6,830 bases of DNA. Origin: Chloroflexia bacterium. Lineage in GTDB: Bacteria; Chloroflexota; Chloroflexia; Thermomicrobiales; UBA6265. The position numbers and the translations under genes were made by a program. The notes under the pieces were generated by a model. The model was not told where the DNA came from and ran no database searches. It saw only the letters and a list, made by a program, of their open reading frames with translations. The stretch covers positions 1-6,830 of the forward strand of contig JACCYK010000636.1 of assembly GCA_013696525.1 (NCBI GenBank). The letters run 5' to 3'. This document shows, one piece after another, positions 4,484 to 6,830 of this stretch (the first letter of the stretch is position 1; each line of letters opens with the position of its first letter).

Positions 4484-6032
4484 AGTCCGAACATGCCGTT
4501 GCGGCCCCGACATCGAGCCGGCCGGCGCCAAGAAGCCCGTCATACCGCGGATCGTGATTCGGAATCGGGTCCGCGGTCGCCGCCAGGCGGGTCCCGACCT
4601 GGTTGACGGTGCGATTCGGGTTCATCTCCAACAGGAGGGCGGCCGCTCCCGCCACCCACGGCGTCGCCATACTGGTCCCGCTCCAAGCGGCATAGCCGCC
4701 GCCGGGGAAGGCGCTGATCACGTCGTTGCCCGGTGCGCTGAGCAGGAGCCGGGCGTGATAGTTACTGTAGCCGCTTTTGACATCGTTGGCATCGGTGGCG
4801 GCCACGCCGAACGCGTGCCGATCGGTGGCGGGGTACTCGGGCGGCAGATCGCGGTCGGCGTTGCCGGCGGCGGCAAAGACCACAATCCCGGCGTCGTGCG
4901 CCGCCCGCACCGCCTCGGCGATGACGAGGGCGTCATGGGTCGAGCCCAAACTCAGGTTGATCACGTCGGCGCCGCGATCAATCGCCCGATAGATGCCGGC
5001 GGCGACATAGAACGCGTCGCCGACGCCATCGCTATCAAGGACCTTGATCGGCAGCAGCCCGGCGTCCGGCGCCACCTGGGCGATGATGCCGGCGACGTGG
5101 GTGCCGTGTCCCGTCATCTCATCGACCAGGCCGTCGCCGTCGTCGTCGATGCCGTTGCCGACATCGCTGGTATTCGGTCTATTGGCCAGCACGTTCCGGC
5201 CGCCGGCGACAATCCGGCCGGCAAGCTCCGGATGCGCGGCATCGATGCCGGTATCGAGGACCGCCACCACCGCGCCATCGCCGGTGGCGCAGGACCAGGC
5301 GTCGGCAATGCCGAGCGCGGCCGGCGGCTCCGCCGCCGCGGCCTCTTGCGGGCTGACCGGGGTGGCGCTCAAGAAAAACCGGCCCGGCCGCCCTTCCGGC
5401 GCTTGGTGCCCGTAGTTCAGCTCGACCCAGACGGTGCGGGCATCGTTGCGCAACGGGCCCAGCCGGACCGGGTCCGTCACCGCCCCCGGCAGGTCGAGGA
5501 GGTAGAGATTTTGCGCCGGAATCGCCGCCGCGACATCGGCATCATGGCGATCGGCGTAGTTGTCGATGTTGGTGCCGGGCTTGAGGCGCACAATCGCCTG
5601 CTGGGCCCGGAAGCCATCGGTCGTCGCGTCGTCGTCGTCATCGATCAGCGGCGGGAAGCCGTCGTCATCATCGAAGCCATCAGCGTCGTCGGCGTCGTCT
5701 TCATCGAGGGCCGAGAGCCGGGGGTCGTCTTGGCGGGATTCACGTCGCTCCTGGAGCCGGTCGCGGTCCTCGTCCGCCGCCTTGTCGCGCTCATTCTTCC
5801 CGTCGCGGCCATCCTTTGTCGATTTGGCGCGGCGATCATCTTTTTTCCCGTCCGCGCGTTGGCGATCGTTCTTGCGTTCCGCCCGGCGCTCACGGCGATC
5901 GTCGTTGTTCGGTGCGGCAATGCCCGAGCGTTGGTCCGGTGAGCCCGGCACCGCCACCGCCGGCGCGCCCGTGGCGAACCCGGTGACGGCAACCCATACC
6001 GATAGCAGACATTGGGCTGATCGAGCAATCAT
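4482..6032 (-). CDS. Secreted S8 (subtilisin-like) serine protease, paralogue B
   Basis: A 516-aa preproprotein. The signal peptide is MIARSAQ, a hydrophobic stretch, and an APAVA-type cleavage site near residue 28. A highly charged linker rich in Arg, Lys, Asp and Glu (43-105), with a pure acidic cluster after it (110-135), leads into a propeptide-like domain (about 140-208) starting GFRAQQAIVRL. The catalytic domain has D260 (VAVLDTG), H309 (GHGTHVAG), N391 (AAAGN) and S454 (SGTSMATP), all intact. DDDGDGLVDE (296-305) precedes the catalytic His. The mature chain has only C248 and C514 as cysteines, matching paralogue A. The start at ATG 6032 is firm: it forms an ATGA overlap with the CHAT stop and has GGAGGG 8 bases upstream; the open frame beyond it is Arg-rich shadow inside the CHAT gene. 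Predicted to be an exported endopeptidase with unknown substrate. Confidence 0.93.
   Translation of the reverse strand: MIARSAQCLLSVWVAVTGFATGAPAVAVPGSPDQRSGIAAPNNDDRRERRAERKNDRQRADGKKDDRRAKSTKDGRDGKNERDKAADEDRDRLQERRESRQDDPRLSALDEDDADDADGFDDDDGFPPLIDDDDDATTDGFRAQQAIVRLKPGTNIDNYADRHDADVAAAIPAQNLYLLDLPGAVTDPVRLGPLRNDARTVWVELNYGHQAPEGRPGRFFLSATPVSPQEAAAAEPPAALGIADAWSCATGDGAVVAVLDTGIDAAHPELAGRIVAGGRNVLANRPNTSDVGNGIDDDGDGLVDEMTGHGTHVAGIIAQVAPDAGLLPIKVLDSDGVGDAFYVAAGIYRAIDRGADVINLSLGSTHDALVIAEAVRAAHDAGIVVFAAAGNADRDLPPEYPATDRHAFGVAATDANDVKSGYSNYHARLLLSAPGNDVISAFPGGGYAAWSGTSMATPWVAGAAALLLEMNPNRTVNQVGTRLAATADPIPNHDPRYDGLLGAGRLDVGAATACSD
5628..5906 (-). repeat. Charged low-complexity linker of paralogue B
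   Basis: Residues 43-135 are almost entirely charged: a mixed R/K/D/E part (for example DRRERRAERKNDRQR) followed by an acidic part with Asp runs. It is probably disordered, or an extended charged helix. It occupies the place where paralogue A has a Pro/Ala linker, so the two genes share the folded domains but not the tether. Confidence 0.75.
6029..6032 (-). other. ATGA start/stop overlap between CHAT gene and paralogue B
   Basis: On the minus strand the ATG of paralogue B (6032-6030) and the TGA of the CHAT gene (6031-6029) share bases, the classic arrangement of translationally coupled genes. It shows that the CHAT protein and the subtilase are expressed from one message. Confidence 0.88.
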
Positions 6033-6830
6033 CCGAGTTTCCCTCCGAGTAGAAACGGCGCCCAGAAAGCGGGATGCCGGCGCGCATCCAGACCACGTAG
6101 TTGCGCCGTACGGAGCGCGGAGACGGCACTGGCACCGTCTCGCCATTCGTTGTAGAAAGCGGTCATTAGATCGGCCGTGCTGTCGTCGTTCACCGTCCAC
6201 AAGCTCATCACCACCGATGACGCGCCGGCGGCAAAGAAGCCCCGCATCAGGCCGATCAACTCGTCGCCGCTGCCGATCACGCTGCGCCCGGTGTCACAGC
6301 CGCTCAAGGTGACGAGTCCGGCGCCAATGCGCAAATTGTATACCTCACGGGCGGTCAGCCAGCCGTCCGCCAGCTTCAGCCCCGACGCCAGCGGGCTTTC
6401 CGGGACAAACCGGCCATGACAGGCGAGGTGCAAGACGCCCGCCGTCGCGGCGGCATCGATCACTCGTTCCATTGTTGCCTCGGCCCCAATCAGCACCCGC
6501 GAGGCGCCGAGCGTGGCGGCGACGCGCTCGGCTTCGAGCGCGATCCGCGGCGCCAGCGCGTCATGCACGCCGACCACCACCGCCGGACCGGCGCCGGTGC
6601 GTTCCCCTCCGCCGCCGAAGTGGCTGAGCAGGCTCGCGCTGGGGGAATAGTGCAGCTGAAATCGCTCGATCAGATACCGCTCCCCATCCCACAGGGCATT
6701 CAGCGGAACCGTATGCAACGGACCATGGGGGACGATGCTCAGGGTCGTCGCCTCGCCCACGATCGCCAGCACCGGGGCCATCACCGTCTCGTGGACGGCG
6801 CCGAGCGCGCGCCGCACATCGGCCCCCAAG
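6029..6830 (-). CDS. CHAT-domain caspase-like cysteine protease (C-terminal part)
   Basis: The last 266 residues are visible and the frame is open to the right edge, so the N-terminus lies outside the window. The first visible TTG is probably an internal Leu. The fragment is a full CHAT domain (clan CD, caspase/separase-like fold): VPHGPLHTVPLNALWDG (33-49) and RYLIERFQLHYSPSASLL (51-68) open it. Catalytic H138 sits in VLHLACHGRF and catalytic C178 in LVTLSGCDTG. SGDELIGLMRGFFAAGASSVVMSLWTV follows, and the end is HPAFWAPFLLGG, the usual CHAT terminus. Both dyad residues are present, so it should be an active cytosolic protease. CHAT proteins usually carry upstream TPR or other sensing repeats, which would be off-window here. 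It is the first gene seen of the operon and is coupled to the subtilase by ATGA. The substrate is unknown. Confidence 0.92.
   Translation of the reverse strand, partial: LGADVRRALGAVHETVMAPVLAIVGEATTLSIVPHGPLHTVPLNALWDGERYLIERFQLHYSPSASLLSHFGGGGERTGAGPAVVVGVHDALAPRIALEAERVAATLGASRVLIGAEATMERVIDAAATAGVLHLACHGRFVPESPLASGLKLADGWLTAREVYNLRIGAGLVTLSGCDTGRSVIGSGDELIGLMRGFFAAGASSVVMSLWTVNDDSTADLMTAFYNEWRDGASAVSALRTAQLRGLDARRHPAFWAPFLLGGKLG
6041..6046 (-). promoter_or_regulatory. Ribosome-binding site (GGAGGG) for paralogue B
   Basis: GGAGGG lies within the last codons of the CHAT gene, 8 bases ahead of ATG 6032, the same spacing as for paralogue A. It confirms the start. Confidence 0.8.

Larger units (their letters stand above)
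2983..6032 (-). repeat. Tandem duplication of the S8 protease gene
   Basis: The genes at 2983-4470 and 4482-6032 are paralogues in direct tandem, with equivalent catalytic-domain sites about 1496 bases apart. Identity is high through the propeptide and catalytic domains and falls away in the signal peptide and linker. One exactly shared 40-base tract runs at 3176-3215 and 4672-4711 (plus-strand coordinates), around the catalytic-serine region. Another near-identical tract encodes the NLSLGSTHDA segment. Confidence 0.9.

Noticed and set aside
3259..4485. Long plus-strand open frame (408 codons) opposite subtilase paralogue A
   Set aside because: It is antisense to a gene with full catalytic motifs, and its composition (Gly, Arg, Asp, His and Val from reversed codons) has no domain pattern. 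GC-rich genes commonly leave such frames open.
4251..5942. Very long plus-strand open frame (563 codons) across both subtilases
   Set aside because: It runs antisense over two real genes, repeats the same pseudo-sequence twice because the genes are duplicates, and has no ribosome site or family motif.
6033..6200. N-terminal extension of paralogue B up to 6200
   Set aside because: The extension overlaps the conserved end of the CHAT gene in another frame, is Arg/Cys-rich, and would bury the signal peptide. ATG 6032 has a good ribosome site and an ATGA overlap.
5560..6312. Ser/Arg-rich plus-strand open frame
   Set aside because: This is the reversed Asp/Arg linker of paralogue B and the end of the CHAT gene; the serine runs mirror the GAC/GAT triplets.

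Overview
The window is GC-rich, densely packed bacterial DNA that falls into two halves of opposite orientation. Gene style (GC-rich, strong GGAGG ribosome sites, GTG/TTG starts, exported subtilases paired with CHAT proteases, and a small-protein pair of a kind I associate with Chloroflexota) suggests a Chloroflexota member, perhaps Thermomicrobia/Sphaerobacter-like. That placement is inference; there is no marker gene here.

Left half (1-2579, + strand). A two-gene cassette occurs twice in tandem: a small protein of about 79 aa, followed and overlapped by a protein of about 190 aa with a conserved MYEYR...VYHWQPG...PHLH core. Copy 1 lacks most of its first gene (off the window edge), and its second gene is broken by a one-base frameshift between 198 and 239. 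Copy 2 (805-1591) is intact. The layout resembles a toxin-antitoxin pair, but I do not recognise a named family. It is followed by a complete aminoglycoside phosphotransferase-fold kinase (1692-2579).

Right half (6830-2712, - strand). This is a tight operon read from the right edge: a CHAT-domain (caspase-like) cysteine protease whose N-terminus lies outside the window; two tandem, clearly paralogous secreted S8 subtilisin-like serine proteases; and an 84-aa protein resembling DUF2007. CHAT and the first subtilase overlap by ATGA. The second subtilase's ribosome-binding site is built over the stop codon of the first. The last gene follows after 16 bases. All catalytic residues of the three proteases are present.

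The genes of the operon look co-translated, so a CHAT/subtilase protease system is the most interesting object here. The CHAT protein should be cytosolic while the subtilases carry Sec-type signal peptides, so how the proteases meet, if they do, is open. The two halves converge at a 132-bp gap (2580-2711) with no clear terminator. No RNA genes, CRISPR arrays, insertion sequences or attachment sites were seen.
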